This document shows, piece by piece, positions 27,440-36,037 of a DNA stretch of 64,000 nt. Both the position numbers and the translations under genes were made by a program. The stretch lies in NCBI RefSeq assembly GCF_029212375.1, contig NZ_JARGNU010000001.1:372001-436000 (forward strand), read 5' to 3'. The DNA comes from Zhongshania sp. (GTDB lineage: Bacteria > Pseudomonadota > Gammaproteobacteria > Pseudomonadales > Spongiibacteraceae). Position 1 is the stretch's first letter, and every line of letters starts with the position of its first letter. The notes beneath the pieces are model-generated. The model did no database searches, was not told the DNA's origin, and saw nothing but the letters and a program-made list of their open reading frames with translations.

Positions 27440-27543
27440 CAATAAGAGGGGCTGTCTCAGGCCAGTGATATTGCTTTGATGGGGTATCGCTGAGCCAATA
27501 AGGTGCGGTGGAAAATAATTTAACGAGATTTTTCATCAACTTG

Positions 27544-27572
27544 TTGACAAGGCTTAGGGTGATCATTAATAT
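27544..27572 (+). promoter_or_regulatory. Sigma-70 promoter of the tRNA-Ala gene
   Basis: A perfect -35 box TTGACA at 27544-27549, a 17-bp spacer and -10 box TAATAT at 27567-27572. Transcription would begin near 27579, about ten bases before the mature tRNA. Spacing and -35 identity make this the best-defined promoter in the window. Confidence 0.8.
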
Positions 27573-27588
27573 GCGCATCCTCTGCTTT

Positions 27589-27664
<76 letters not shown>

Positions 27665-27672
27665 AAGTTTTG

Positions 27673-27699
27673 AAAAACCGCTGAAAGGCGGTTTTTTTT
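27673..27699 (+). terminator. Terminator of the tRNA-Ala gene
   Basis: Stem aaaaaccgc/gcggttttt with loop tgaaag, running into eight T. A standard intrinsic terminator nine bases after the tRNA 3' end. Confidence 0.88.
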
Positions 27700-27859
27700 C
27701 GCATTGAAGAAAGTAGCTGGCGCTAATCTGCGTAGGGCTCGCTCGACTTATACGCTACAGTTCATTGATTTCATTGCAATTGCACGCGGCTGACCTATTA
27801 TTAAGGGTATTGGTACGCAAAATATTCTGTTTTAGTTTGCTTATAGGGGTTCGCGATTC

Positions 27860-28138
27860 GTGTCGACTATTTCTCTTCGTCAAAACCATAATAAAGATCC
27901 GGAAGAACTGCGTAATTTGATTAAGCAGTTGACGGTTAAATTGGAAGATAAATATCAGCTTACGGCGCGGTGGCTGAATAACGATGAAGTCGAGGTGCAG
28001 CGTTCTGGTATAAAAGGTCTAATCTCCCTTGCGCCAGCCGAAGTGCGCGTTGAGATTAAGCTCGGCATGCTGATGCGGGGATTTAAGTCGACCATTCAAA
28101 GCGAAATTTCGCGGTCGATGGCTGAAAAGTTGGGTTAA
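27860..28138 (+). CDS. Polyhydroxyalkanoic acid system family protein (PHA_gran_rgn)
   Basis: A 92-residue protein matching the small family first described near PHA genes, with recognisable DKYQLTARWLNNDEVEVQRSG and the amphipathic C-terminus KLGMLMRGFKSTIQSEISRSM. Function is not established in the literature I know; the domain resembles START-like or PHA-granule-associated small proteins. No PHA synthase or phasin lies nearby. Start is GTG, preceded at about ten bases by aggggt. Assignment by sequence impression only. Confidence 0.7.
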   Translation: MSTISLRQNHNKDPEELRNLIKQLTVKLEDKYQLTARWLNNDEVEVQRSGIKGLISLAPAEVRVEIKLGMLMRGFKSTIQSEISRSMAEKLG

Positions 28139-28255
28139 ACTTTAATTAGCAAAGACCTTCTTAAGAAATCATACAGTCGTGGAATTTTTTTACCCTAAGT
28201 GTGCTCTAAAGCTCATTGCGAGTGACCATTCTGAGTAAGGGAGTTCAGGGGACTT

Positions 28256-29659
28256 ATGAATAGATTGAATCATCGCGCGTATCAGCGCACCCAAGTACTG
28301 ATAAAAAGTGTTTTGCTATGTTGTTTAATGGGCTTGGCGCAAAGTAGTTTTGCGCTGTTTCCTCAGCAGGACGGTGAGGGCCGAGCGCTGCCCAGCTTGG
28401 CGCCCATGCTCAAAACGGTTAATCCAGCCGTCGTCAATATCTCAACCTATACCACTCGTAACGTGCAGCAAAACCCCTTGCTGAACGACCCCTTTTTCCG
28501 TCGCTTTTTTAATGTTCCTGAACAGCAAATGCGGCCCCAGCAGCGTCGCACCCAAAGCGCTGGTTCTGGGGTGATTATCGATGCTGAGGCGGGCACGGTG
28601 CTCACTAATCACCACGTTATCAATGGCGCAGATGAAATCACGGTTGCCCTAGAAGATGGTCGCAGTTATACCGCCACCTTAATAGGCTCTGATCCGGATG
28701 TGGATATTGCGGTATTAAAAATTGATGCCAAAGACTTGCGCAGTGTGACATTAGCCGACTCGGAAAATCTCGAGGTAGGTGACTATGTGGTGGCCATTGG
28801 CAATCCCTTTGGCCTTGGTCAAACAGTTACCACGGGTATTGTCAGTGCGCTGGGGCGCACGGGCTTGGGTATTGAGGGCTATGAAAACTTTATTCAAACA
28901 GACGCCTCTATCAACCCTGGTAACTCCGGCGGTGCGCTGGTGAATTTACATGGGGAGTTGGTGGGCGTGAATACGGCAATTCTCGCGCCGGCCGGCGGCA
29001 ACGTGGGGATTGGTTTTGCGATTCCCATTAATATGGCCAAGGTGAGCATTGATCAGATATTGGAGCATGGCGAAGTCAAACGCGGCCAGTTAGGCGTGGT
29101 GATTCAGGACCTTAGTCCTGAGCTTGCGGATGCATTTAAGCTTCCCAAGCACCAGCGTGGCGCCGTTATTGCGGAAGTGCAAGAGAAGTCGGCAGCGGAT
29201 GAGGCGGGTATTAAACCCGGTGATGTGGTGGTCGCCGTAGAGGGGAAAGAGGTCTATAGTTCTGCCCAGTTACGCAATGCGGTTGGCTTGCGCCGCATTG
29301 GTGATAAGGTGGCCATCACGGTGCTGCGCGATGGTAAATCCAAAATCTTGCATGCCCGCTTAAAAGCCACGCCAGCACTTAAGGTGGCAGCGGATGCGCC
29401 AAATAGTGATGTGAGCAATTTGTTGAAAGGTATTGTGCTCCGCGACGCGCCTGATGGGCGCGGCGTGGTGGTGGCCGACGTGGCCAGCGATGCCGAGGCG
29501 GCCACTAAATTGCAGGCTGGCGATTTAATCGTATCGCTGAATCAGCGGCGAGTGCAAAATGTTAAGGAGTTTAGTGCGGTGTTGTCGGCCAGCAAAGGCG
29601 GTTTGCTAATTCGCGTATTGCGCGGTCAGATGGCGCTCTGGATAGTGTTGCAGCCTTAA
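28256..29659 (+). CDS. degQ: Periplasmic Do-type serine protease (DegQ/MucD family)
   Basis: A 467-residue HtrA protease. The signal peptide core lies at about residues 17-33 (cleavage near SSFA). Catalytic triad: H120 (LTNHHV), D150 (DPDVDIAV) and S224 (INPGNSGGAL). Two PDZ domains follow, about 270-365 and 380-467. The LA-loop region is short, closer to DegQ/MucD than to DegP. It degrades or refolds misfolded envelope proteins. A terminator hairpin overlaps the stop codon. DegQ is the nearest label; MucD is equally fair, as no sigma-E/mucA cluster adjoins. Confidence 0.94.
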   Translation: MNRLNHRAYQRTQVLIKSVLLCCLMGLAQSSFALFPQQDGEGRALPSLAPMLKTVNPAVVNISTYTTRNVQQNPLLNDPFFRRFFNVPEQQMRPQQRRTQSAGSGVIIDAEAGTVLTNHHVINGADEITVALEDGRSYTATLIGSDPDVDIAVLKIDAKDLRSVTLADSENLEVGDYVVAIGNPFGLGQTVTTGIVSALGRTGLGIEGYENFIQTDASINPGNSGGALVNLHGELVGVNTAILAPAGGNVGIGFAIPINMAKVSIDQILEHGEVKRGQLGVVIQDLSPELADAFKLPKHQRGAVIAEVQEKSAADEAGIKPGDVVVAVEGKEVYSSAQLRNAVGLRRIGDKVAITVLRDGKSKILHARLKATPALKVAADAPNSDVSNLLKGIVLRDAPDGRGVVVADVASDAEAATKLQAGDLIVSLNQRRVQNVKEFSAVLSASKGGLLIRVLRGQMALWIVLQP

Positions 29660-29672
29660 GGCTGCATTTTTT
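29650..29672 (+). terminator. Intrinsic terminator with the protease stop codon in its loop
   Basis: Six-bp stem GCAGCC/GGCTGC, loop TTAA, then A and six T. The TAA stop of the upstream protease gene (29657-29659) is the last three bases of the loop, so translation and termination signals overlap completely. Confidence 0.82.
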
Positions 29673-29690
29673 GGCTGGGGGAGTGGGGAA

Positions 29691-30311
29691 ATGAAAAAGG
29701 CGGGTGTTGCGCTGCTAGTTGTGTTGCTGTCGGCCTGTGCTGGGGTGCCGGTGAGCACCGATTACGCACTGGATTATGATTTTGCAGCGATCTCTACCTT
29801 TGCTTGGCTGCCGGCGCCCACGCCAGACGCAAAGGGCAGGGCGAAAGATGCTAGCCTCGACAATGATTTGGTTAGGGAGCGAGTGCTTGATGCGGTCGAC
29901 GCCGAGTTAGCGGCCAAGGGCTTAAGTCTTGCGGCGGAGGGGGTGCAGCCATCGGTGCTGGTGACTTACCATCTAGGCAAAGAAGATAAAGTCAATTTCA
30001 ATAGCTTTGGTTCGTGGTATACCCATTTCGCTTATTACCCTTGTTATTACTGCGATTACCAGCCTGGTTATGGACGCGGTTATTTTGGCCACGGTCATTT
30101 TTATGACGACGATATATGGGTGCGCAGCTACGAAGAGAGCAGCCTCATGATTGATATTATTGATCCGGCGACGAAAAAGCTGGTGTGGCGGGGTACGAGC
30201 AAGCGAGTAATGCCGAGTTTGACTACGCCAGAGGAGCGTCGTCAGTATATTCGCGAGACAGTGGCGGCGGTATTGGCTAAGTTTCCACCAGCTGCGCCTG
30301 TAGCGCATTGA
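29691..30311 (+). CDS. DUF4136-type lipoprotein
   Basis: A 206-residue protein with a short lipoprotein signal (VALLVVLLSAC, lipobox LSAC, Cys at about residue 16). The body fits DUF4136: FAAISTFAWLP near the mature start, DNDLVRERVLDAVDAELAAKGL, VTYHL, and LMIDIIDPATKKLVWRG near the end. In the middle is a Tyr/Cys/Gly/His-rich loop (YYPCYYCDYQPGYGRGYFGH) that is not part of the core fold. Function unknown; outer-membrane location likely, as no Asp follows the lipobox Cys. Separated from the protease by a terminator. Confidence 0.82.
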   Translation: MKKAGVALLVVLLSACAGVPVSTDYALDYDFAAISTFAWLPAPTPDAKGRAKDASLDNDLVRERVLDAVDAELAAKGLSLAAEGVQPSVLVTYHLGKEDKVNFNSFGSWYTHFAYYPCYYCDYQPGYGRGYFGHGHFYDDDIWVRSYEESSLMIDIIDPATKKLVWRGTSKRVMPSLTTPEERRQYIRETVAAVLAKFPPAAPVAH

Positions 30312-30348
30312 TAAACTGGGAAATTAGCGGAATATCTGTCTGCGCGGC

Positions 30349-30377
30349 TTGCATGTCTGAGGTCTTTGGCCGACAAT
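30349..30377 (+). promoter_or_regulatory. Possible promoter of the 4.5S RNA gene
   Basis: TTGCAT at 30349-30354, 17-bp spacer, GACAAT at 30372-30377, followed by a GC-rich stretch. It would give a leader of about 30 nt before the mature RNA, compatible with RNase P trimming known for 4.5S precursors. The -10 box is weak, so this is tentative. Confidence 0.3.
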
Positions 30378-30416
30378 AGCGCCCGCGTTAAGGCAGTGCC
30401 TAAACGCGTTTTCTGC

Positions 30417-30526
30417 GGTAGTCCTTCCGGTCCCCCCGCAACGAGAGATAGCGAACTCCGCCAGGCCTGGAAGGGAGCAACGGTAGTTATCACATCGTGT
30501 GCCGGGGTGTGGCTGGTTGGACTGCC
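30417..30526 (+). ncRNA. ffs: 4.5S signal recognition particle RNA
   Basis: About 110 nt. The conserved SRP core is present: ccaggcctggaagggagcaa (equivalent to CAGGUCCGGAAGGAAGCA with the GGAA tetraloop), followed by the opposite strand gtgtgccggggtgtggctgg. The ends pair as ggtagtcc/ggactgcc, and a tccccccgcaac block on the 5' side matches E. coli 4.5S. It binds Ffh for membrane protein targeting. Ends are placed by pairing, +/- 3 nt. Its position just before dnaX is shared with other gammaproteobacteria. It explains most of the 30312-30633 gap. Confidence 0.93.
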
Positions 30527-30633
30527 ACCAAAGCTTTAAACCTTCCTTCTGTATTCAAATCTGTTCGCTTTCATTAGTTTATGTCCTTGCAGGGCTGGTG
30601 TATCCTTGCCGCTTCCACGTCAGGAATTATTCG

Positions 30634-32661
30634 ATGAGCTATCAGGTGTTGGCGCGTAAGTGGCGCCCGAAAACCTTCCGTGAAATGGCAGGCCAAAATC
30701 ACGTGCTTAAAGCACTGATTAATGCGCTCGACCACGACCGTCTGCACCACGCCTATTTATTTACCGGTACTCGCGGGGTGGGTAAAACCACAATCGCGCG
30801 TATTCTTGCCAAATGCCTTAACTGCGAGGCTGGCGTTAGCTCCGAACCCTGCGGGCAATGCAATGCCTGTGTCGCGATTAATGAAGGCCGCTTTGTCGAT
30901 TTGCTCGAAGTGGATGCGGCCTCGCGCACCAAGGTAGAAGACACCCGCGAAATTCTCGACAATGTTCAATATACACCCAGTCAGGGCCGCTACAAGGTTT
31001 ACCTCATCGATGAGGTGCATATGCTCAGCAGCAGTAGTTTTAATGCGCTGCTGAAAACCCTAGAAGAGCCGCCAGCCCACGTTAAGTTTTTATTGGCGAC
31101 CACTGATCCGCAAAAATTACCCGCCACCATTTTGTCGCGCTGCCTCCAGTTCAATCTTAAAAATTTAACGGCAGAGCGGATTGTTGAATATTTGAAAACC
31201 ATTCTTGAAAAAGAAATGGTGCAATACGAAGAAACCTCGCTGTGGTTGCTAGGCCGCGCCGCCGACGGCAGTATGCGCGATGCCTTGAGTTTGACCGATC
31301 AGGCGATAGCCTTTGGGTCTGGGAGCTTGGGTGAAGCCGATGTGCGGCAAATGCTTGGTACCATCGACCATGGCTCGGTTTATCGGCTGATTTCTGCGCT
31401 CTCTGCTAGCGACGGCGCTGCGCTGTTATCGATAGTGGCTGATTTGGCTGAAATGGGAGCCGATTTTGCTGGAGTGGTGAGCGAATTACTGGTGGTCTTG
31501 CATCGCTTGGCGGTAGCTCAAACTGTTGCCGAAGGTTTGGATAATAGCCTGGGTGATCGGCAGCGGATTATTGATCTGGCGGCGAGTTTGAGCGCTGAAG
31601 ATGTGCAGTTTTATTACCAAATGGGCTTGGCCGGGCGCCGAGACATGGGCTTGGCGCCAGATCCCCGTGCGGGTTTGGAAATGCTTTTGCTGCGGATGCT
31701 GGCGTTTAAGCCACAAGGTGTTATTGATGCGCCCAAACAAGCCTTACCCCGCGCTAAACCAGCGGTGGGGGCCGTTGATACCGAAAAAAAGTCCTTAGCG
31801 AATGAGCCGACTGCGGCGGTTAAGGGCAGTGCCGTTGTCAATCCTGTTAGCGCAGAGCCTGATCCCGTGAGACAAGAGGCTGCGGTAAGGAATTCTGCTG
31901 CGCAGCCGCAAGTGGCGCCGAGTACTGCAATATCGGATTCGGCGGCGCCGCAGAGCAGGGCGCTTCCAAAGCCTCCTGTGCAAACTATGCCGCAAGCTGA
32001 AGTGAGCACCCCTGCGACTAGCAGCTCGGTACCGCCCTGGGAGGAGCAGGCTGTCCTAAATCATAAGCCGGTAAATCCGATCCTTGAGGCACCGGTTGCT
32101 GAAAATCGCCCTACAACGCTTATCGCAGAGCCAAAACCTACTCAAGCTGTTTCGCCAGCCCCAGCTAATACACCCGTAAATGCAGTGGCAGTCGCACCGG
32201 CTGCACCTAACGCGGCGCTTAACACCACTGATGCAACTGTAGCTGCTCCGTTGCAGGGTAAAATTAGCTTGGCGGAATTTTCGGAGCAGCACTGGCGCGA
32301 GCACATCGACCAATTTAATTTACCCGGTATGCTGGGTAGTATTGCCAGTCATTGCCAGCTGGTGGCGTCGACCGCCACGAGTTTGGACTTTCATATCGAT
32401 GCCGGTAACGCGGCCTTGTTAAATGATCGCCACATCGAACGGCTTGGCGAGCTTTTAGGTGAGTATTTTGGAACGGCGCTAAACGTAAGTGTAAAAATTG
32501 CGCCAACGCCTACTGAAACCCCTGCTGCGTATCGGCAGCGGTGCTTAGATGAGCGTTTGCTTATCGCCAAAGAGGCTTTGTTTAACGACCCAATGGTAAA
32601 TCGCTTAATTGCTGAATTTGATGGCGTGTTGGACCCGAATTCGGTGCAACTCATTAATTAA
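30634..32661 (+). CDS. dnaX: DNA polymerase III tau subunit (with internal -1 frameshift site for gamma)
   Basis: A 675-residue clamp-loader ATPase: Walker A FTGTRGVGKTTIARILAK, a four-cysteine zinc module (CLNCEAGVSSEPCGQCNAC), Walker B LIDEVHML, the SRC motif in LSRCLQF, domain III, then a Pro/Ala-rich linker (about 385-570) and the tau C-terminal domain that binds polymerase alpha and DnaB. The open frame reaches back to 30499, but that would begin inside the 4.5S RNA gene; ATG 30634, preceded by agga, gives the canonical MSYQVLARKWRPKTF. A slippery heptamer at codons 384-386 should make a gamma form of about 390 residues. Followed by ybaB and recR as in most gammaproteobacteria. Confidence 0.96.
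   Translation: MSYQVLARKWRPKTFREMAGQNHVLKALINALDHDRLHHAYLFTGTRGVGKTTIARILAKCLNCEAGVSSEPCGQCNACVAINEGRFVDLLEVDAASRTKVEDTREILDNVQYTPSQGRYKVYLIDEVHMLSSSSFNALLKTLEEPPAHVKFLLATTDPQKLPATILSRCLQFNLKNLTAERIVEYLKTILEKEMVQYEETSLWLLGRAADGSMRDALSLTDQAIAFGSGSLGEADVRQMLGTIDHGSVYRLISALSASDGAALLSIVADLAEMGADFAGVVSELLVVLHRLAVAQTVAEGLDNSLGDRQRIIDLAASLSAEDVQFYYQMGLAGRRDMGLAPDPRAGLEMLLLRMLAFKPQGVIDAPKQALPRAKPAVGAVDTEKKSLANEPTAAVKGSAVVNPVSAEPDPVRQEAAVRNSAAQPQVAPSTAISDSAAPQSRALPKPPVQTMPQAEVSTPATSSSVPPWEEQAVLNHKPVNPILEAPVAENRPTTLIAEPKPTQAVSPAPANTPVNAVAVAPAAPNAALNTTDATVAAPLQGKISLAEFSEQHWREHIDQFNLPGMLGSIASHCQLVASTATSLDFHIDAGNAALLNDRHIERLGELLGEYFGTALNVSVKIAPTPTETPAAYRQRCLDERLLIAKEALFNDPMVNRLIAEFDGVLDPNSVQLIN
31785..31791 (+). 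other. Programmed -1 ribosomal frameshift site in dnaX
   Basis: The heptamer A AAA AAG lies in the reading frame exactly as in E. coli dnaX. A -1 shift reads K-K-V-L-S-E and then TGA at 31803-31805, giving a gamma-like protein of about 390 residues. A G-rich, weakly Shine-Dalgarno-like tract (ggtgggggcc) sits about ten bases upstream. A downstream stimulatory hairpin is only weakly suggested (actgc 31810-31814 with gcagt 31826-31830). Confidence 0.75.
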
Positions 32662-32687
32662 TAACGTGATCGACGAGAGATACGCTA

Positions 32688-33011
32688 ATGAAACCAGATT
32701 TAAATGAATTGATGAAAAAAGCCGCTGAAATGCAGGAAAAAATGCAAAAGGCGCAAGAAGAGTTAGCCAATGCCGAAGTGCAGGGCGAATCGGGCGCGGG
32801 TTTGGTAAAAATTACCATGACCGGTCGCCACGATGTGCGTCGGGTGAGTATTGACCCCACCCTAATGAGCGAAGAGAAAGAAATACTCGAAGATTTAATT
32901 GCGGCAGCGGTCAATGATGCTGTGCGCAAAATAGAAGCCAGTAGCAAAGACCAGATGGGTGGCATGTTATCCGGTATGGGCATGCCCGCCGGCTTTAAGA
33001 TGCCATTTTAA
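32688..33011 (+). CDS. ybaB: YbaB/EbfC family nucleoid-associated protein
   Basis: A 107-residue small DNA-binding protein. Heptad-rich N-terminal helix [22 protein letters not shown], the core [21 protein letters not shown] and the Met/Gly-rich tail [18 protein letters not shown] are family features. It dimerises in a tweezer shape and binds DNA around the nucleoid. It lies in the conserved dnaX-ybaB-recR cluster, 26 bp after dnaX and 2 bp before recR. Confidence 0.96.
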   Translation: MKPDLNELMKKAAEMQEKMQKAQEELANAEVQGESGAGLVKITMTGRHDVRRVSIDPTLMSEEKEILEDLIAAAVNDAVRKIEASSKDQMGGMLSGMGMPAGFKMPF

Positions 33012-33013
33012 AT

Positions 33014-33613
33014 ATGAGTTACAGCCCCTTAATCGATGAGTTAATAGATGCCCTGCGCTGTTTGCCGGGTGTTGGCGCCAAGTCGGCGCAACGCATGAGT
33101 TTTCAGCTGCTGGAACGCAATCGACCTGGCGCGGCGCGCTTGGCTGCAGCTTTGGCCAAGGCGGTAGACAAGGTTGGCCACTGCGCAAGTTGCCGAACGT
33201 TAACGGAAAATGAGCAGTGTTTTATCTGCGCCGACAGCCGTCGCGATACTGACACAATTTGTGTGGTGGAATCTCCGGCAGACGTGGTCGCGTTTGAACA
33301 GAGCGGTGATTACAAGGGCTTATACTTTGTGCTTATGGGGCATTTGTCGCCTATTGATGGCATTGGCCCTGAAGAGATTGGCATCGACAAACTCCTGCAG
33401 CGCAGCAGCGAACTGGCCGTAAGTGAATTGATTTTGGCTACCAACCCCACGGTAGAAGGCGAAGCAACCGCTTATTATATTACCGAGCAAATGCGCAGCC
33501 GGGGTATTGCGGTTAGCCGAATTGCCCATGGCGTACCGCTGGGTGGGGAATTGGAATACGTAGACAGCGGCACCCTCGCTCACGCACTAAAAGGACGACG
33601 ACGCATTGACTGA
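33014..33613 (+). CDS. recR: Recombination mediator RecR
   Basis: A 199-residue protein. N-terminal helix-hairpin-helix ([21 protein letters not shown]), C4 zinc finger (CASC...CFIC), TOPRIM domain ([14 protein letters not shown]...[12 protein letters not shown]) and a C-terminal Walker-B-like region ([16 protein letters not shown]). RecR acts with RecF and RecO to load RecA on gapped DNA. Normal length. The end overlaps the rnd start by eight bases. Confidence 0.97.
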   Translation: MSYSPLIDELIDALRCLPGVGAKSAQRMSFQLLERNRPGAARLAAALAKAVDKVGHCASCRTLTENEQCFICADSRRDTDTICVVESPADVVAFEQSGDYKGLYFVLMGHLSPIDGIGPEEIGIDKLLQRSSELAVSELILATNPTVEGEATAYYITEQMRSRGIAVSRIAHGVPLGGELEYVDSGTLAHALKGRRRID

Positions 33614-34721
33614 TCCTCTGGAAAGCTGCCTTTATATCGACACCGATATTGCTTTAAACGAGGCCTGCACGCAGTGGGCAAAAGCTGATTTTTTGGCGAT
33701 TGACACGGAATTTATCCGCACCGACACCTTTTACCCTATTGCAGGGCTGCTGCAGGTCGGTGCTGAGGGGCGTTTATATCTTATCGATCCCCTTGAAATT
33801 GCGGACTGGTCGGCGTTCACAGCCTTGCTCCGGCGCGAGGACCTGCCCAAAGTCATTCACTCATGCAGCGAAGACTTAGAGGTTTTTCAGGTCTTGTTTC
33901 AGTGTGTGCCCCAGCCCTTGCTCGACACCCAAATTGGCGCCGCCCTAGCTGGGCTGGGTTTTGGTTTGAGCTACCAAAAATTAATTATGGAATGCTTGGG
34001 TATTCATGTAGAGAAAGGTGAAACCCGCTCGGATTGGCTGCGTAGGCCACTCAGCGAAAGCCAGTGCACTTACGCGGCCCTCGACGTTTTATATCTGCAG
34101 CGGGTTTACCCACTGCTCAACGAGCGCCTAGCAGCCAAGGGCGCCTTAGCGTGGTGGCTGGAAGACTGCGCGGCGATTACCGCGCAGGCGGAAACCCCAA
34201 ATGCACCAGAAGACTACTATCTGCGCATTAAATCCCTGTGGAAGCTCAGTCGGCTTCAGCAGTACGGCCTGCAGCAGCTCTGTGCTTGGCGTGAGGTAGA
34301 GGCAAAAGAGCGTAATATTCCCCGTGGGCGGGTGATAAAAGACCCTGTTTGTTTTGAAATTGCGCGGCAGATGCCCAGCGATATAGCGCAATTGGGGCGT
34401 ATCAAAGATTTATCGCCTGGTAGCATACGGCGTTATGGGGAAGCGATACTGACGCTAATTGATGACTGTCGCGGCGCTGCCGGCAGCGACCTGCCGCCAG
34501 CGGCCCCAAAGCCACTGAGTCCAGCGCAAACGCAGATGCTAAAACAAATGAAGGCAGTGGGCGAAACCGCTGCGGCCAAGCTCGATATTGCACCAGAGGT
34601 TTTATTGAAAAAACGCGATTTAGAAGAGTTAATCCGCAGCGGCAAACTGCCACAGGCGCTGAGCGGTTGGCGTAAATCAGTTGTTGGTGAGGACTTGTTG
34701 CGCCTCGGTGAGAAAAATTAA
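33606..34721 (+). CDS. rnd: Ribonuclease D
   Basis: A 371-residue DEDD-family 3'-5' exoribonuclease maturing tRNA 3' ends. Exo I motif [14 protein letters not shown], Exo [12 protein letters not shown], Exo [12 protein letters not shown], then the first HRDC domain ([23 protein letters not shown]) and a second helical domain. Start is TTG at 33606, within the recR end, with aagga ten bases before it; no upstream alternative preserves the N-terminus. The stop overlaps the ycgL start (TAATG). Confidence 0.94.
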   Translation: MTDPLESCLYIDTDIALNEACTQWAKADFLAIDTEFIRTDTFYPIAGLLQVGAEGRLYLIDPLEIADWSAFTALLRREDLPKVIHSCSEDLEVFQVLFQCVPQPLLDTQIGAALAGLGFGLSYQKLIMECLGIHVEKGETRSDWLRRPLSESQCTYAALDVLYLQRVYPLLNERLAAKGALAWWLEDCAAITAQAETPNAPEDYYLRIKSLWKLSRLQQYGLQQLCAWREVEAKERNIPRGRVIKDPVCFEIARQMPSDIAQLGRIKDLSPGSIRRYGEAILTLIDDCRGAAGSDLPPAAPKPLSPAQTQMLKQMKAVGETAAAKLDIAPEVLLKKRDLEELIRSGKLPQALSGWRKSVVGEDLLRLGEKN

Positions 34722-34999
34722 TGAAGCGTATTTGTGCGGTATACCGCAGCCCTCGCACCGAGGGTATGTATTTATATGTTGATCATCAGGAAGATTTGGC
34801 CAAAGTGCCTGAGGCGCTGTTGTTGCGCTTTGGTAAGCCGGTGCGAGCCATGACCTTGGTGCTAACTGCTGAGCGCAAATTATCCCGCGCTGACGTTGGC
34901 AAAGTTATGCAGGAAATTGCCGACAATGGCTTTTATTTGCAGCTGCCCCCGCAGCCCGAGCGGCTTAACCCCATGGTAGGCCCCGAAATCGATGGCTGA
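34721..34999 (+). CDS. YcgL domain-containing protein
   Basis: A 92-residue protein with the YcgL fold signature: [30 protein letters not shown] at the start and [15 protein letters not shown] near the end. Function unknown despite a known structure. Overlaps rnd by one base and the ycgN-like gene by eight, as in Pseudomonas, where the same three genes follow each other. Confidence 0.92.
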   Translation: MKRICAVYRSPRTEGMYLYVDHQEDLAKVPEALLLRFGKPVRAMTLVLTAERKLSRADVGKVMQEIADNGFYLQLPPQPERLNPMVGPEIDG

Positions 35000-35444
35000 C
35001 ATCGTACGGCCGCCATTTTGGGAAGTTAAATCTCTTGCCGAGATGAACGCGCAAGAGTGGGAACTACTCTGCGACGGCTGCGGTAAATGCTGCCTGCAAA
35101 AGCTCGAGGACGAGGATAGCGGCGAAGTTTTCTATACCGATGTTGCGTGTCGCTTACTGGACACCACGAGTTGCGGTTGTAGCGACTACCCGCATCGCCA
35201 GCAGCGGGTGCCAGATTGTTTGCAATTAAAGCTAGAGGACATAGCCGAGTTTCATTGGCTGCCCAAAACCTGTGCTTATCGGGTATTAAGCGAGGGTGGG
35301 ACTTTGGCAGACTGGCATCCGCTGCTCTCAGACAGTGACGAAAGTGTGCACCGCGCCGGTATTTCGGTGCGCGGCCGCTGTGTTAGCGAGATTGCAGTGG
35401 CCGATGAAGATTTGGAAGAGCATATAATTCACTGGGTAAATTAA
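34992..35444 (+). CDS. YcgN family cysteine-cluster protein (UPF0260)
   Basis: A 150-residue protein with the CxxCxxCC-type cluster ([12 protein letters not shown]) near residues 27-38, further cysteines at TDVACRL and TSCGCSDY, and the conserved [18 protein letters not shown]. It belongs to the zinc/iron-chelating cysteine-rich domain group; metal binding is likely and the reaction is unknown. Translationally coupled to ycgL. Confidence 0.92.
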   Translation: MADIVRPPFWEVKSLAEMNAQEWELLCDGCGKCCLQKLEDEDSGEVFYTDVACRLLDTTSCGCSDYPHRQQRVPDCLQLKLEDIAEFHWLPKTCAYRVLSEGGTLADWHPLLSDSDESVHRAGISVRGRCVSEIAVADEDLEEHIIHWVN

Positions 35445-35452
35445 GGTGCGCA

Positions 35453-35884
35453 ATGATTGATTTAGACGATTACCGCTTGGCATGGCAGGTATATCTTGGC
35501 GTTGGGGTGCTTGCAATGGTGCTGTGGTTTTTACTGTTGCGGCGTATTCCCTCGGTGTTTGTACGCTATTGGCTACTGTTTGCTGCGCTGGCATTTTTGT
35601 TCGTGCCTGGCCGCCACCCCGCAGCGCCTCAACTTTGGGTGCCTGGCAGTGCGGCAGCGGTGCTAAGTTTGCTAACAGAGGGCATTGAAAGTGCCATGCC
35701 GATACTGATTAGCTTGGGCGCGGGGCAGATTCTTGCTTTAATTATGGGGCTGGCGGCGATGATTTGGCTGTCAAACAGCTCGCCAGTAGCACCAACGCCG
35801 ACTAGTACCAAGCCTGTTCGTGCTAAATCGGCCGGTGCTGAAAGCAAGGCGAGAGGGACAGAGCGCAAGGAACCCTCTTTATAG
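35453..35884 (+). CDS. Small hydrophobic membrane protein of unknown function
   Basis: A 143-residue protein with three or four membrane segments (about 13-31, 37-54, 60-80 more weakly, 85-106), then a 37-residue hydrophilic tail rich in Pro, Ser, Thr, Ala and Lys. No family recognised. It starts nine bases after the YcgN gene with a good aaggtg ribosome site, so it is probably the last gene of the dnaX-ybaB-recR-rnd cluster. About 150 non-coding bases follow. Confidence 0.7.
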   Translation: MIDLDDYRLAWQVYLGVGVLAMVLWFLLLRRIPSVFVRYWLLFAALAFLFVPGRHPAAPQLWVPGSAAAVLSLLTEGIESAMPILISLGAGQILALIMGLAAMIWLSNSSPVAPTPTSTKPVRAKSAGAESKARGTERKEPSL

Positions 35885-36037
35885 CACAAGGTATTCACGC
35901 TGCTGGCGGTGGGAGATTCCATCTTGGCTGTAATTAGCTATACTTTGGGGAAAATTCCGAGCATGGGCTTGGTTGTTTAGTTTAACAGGCGACACGGGTT
36001 TACATTTTTCTTAAATCTGCGCGCTGTAGGTAGCTTA

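Noticed and set aside
30499-30633. 45-codon N-terminal extension of dnaX
   Set aside because: It starts within the 4.5S RNA and does not resemble DnaX; ATG 30634 gives the canonical start.
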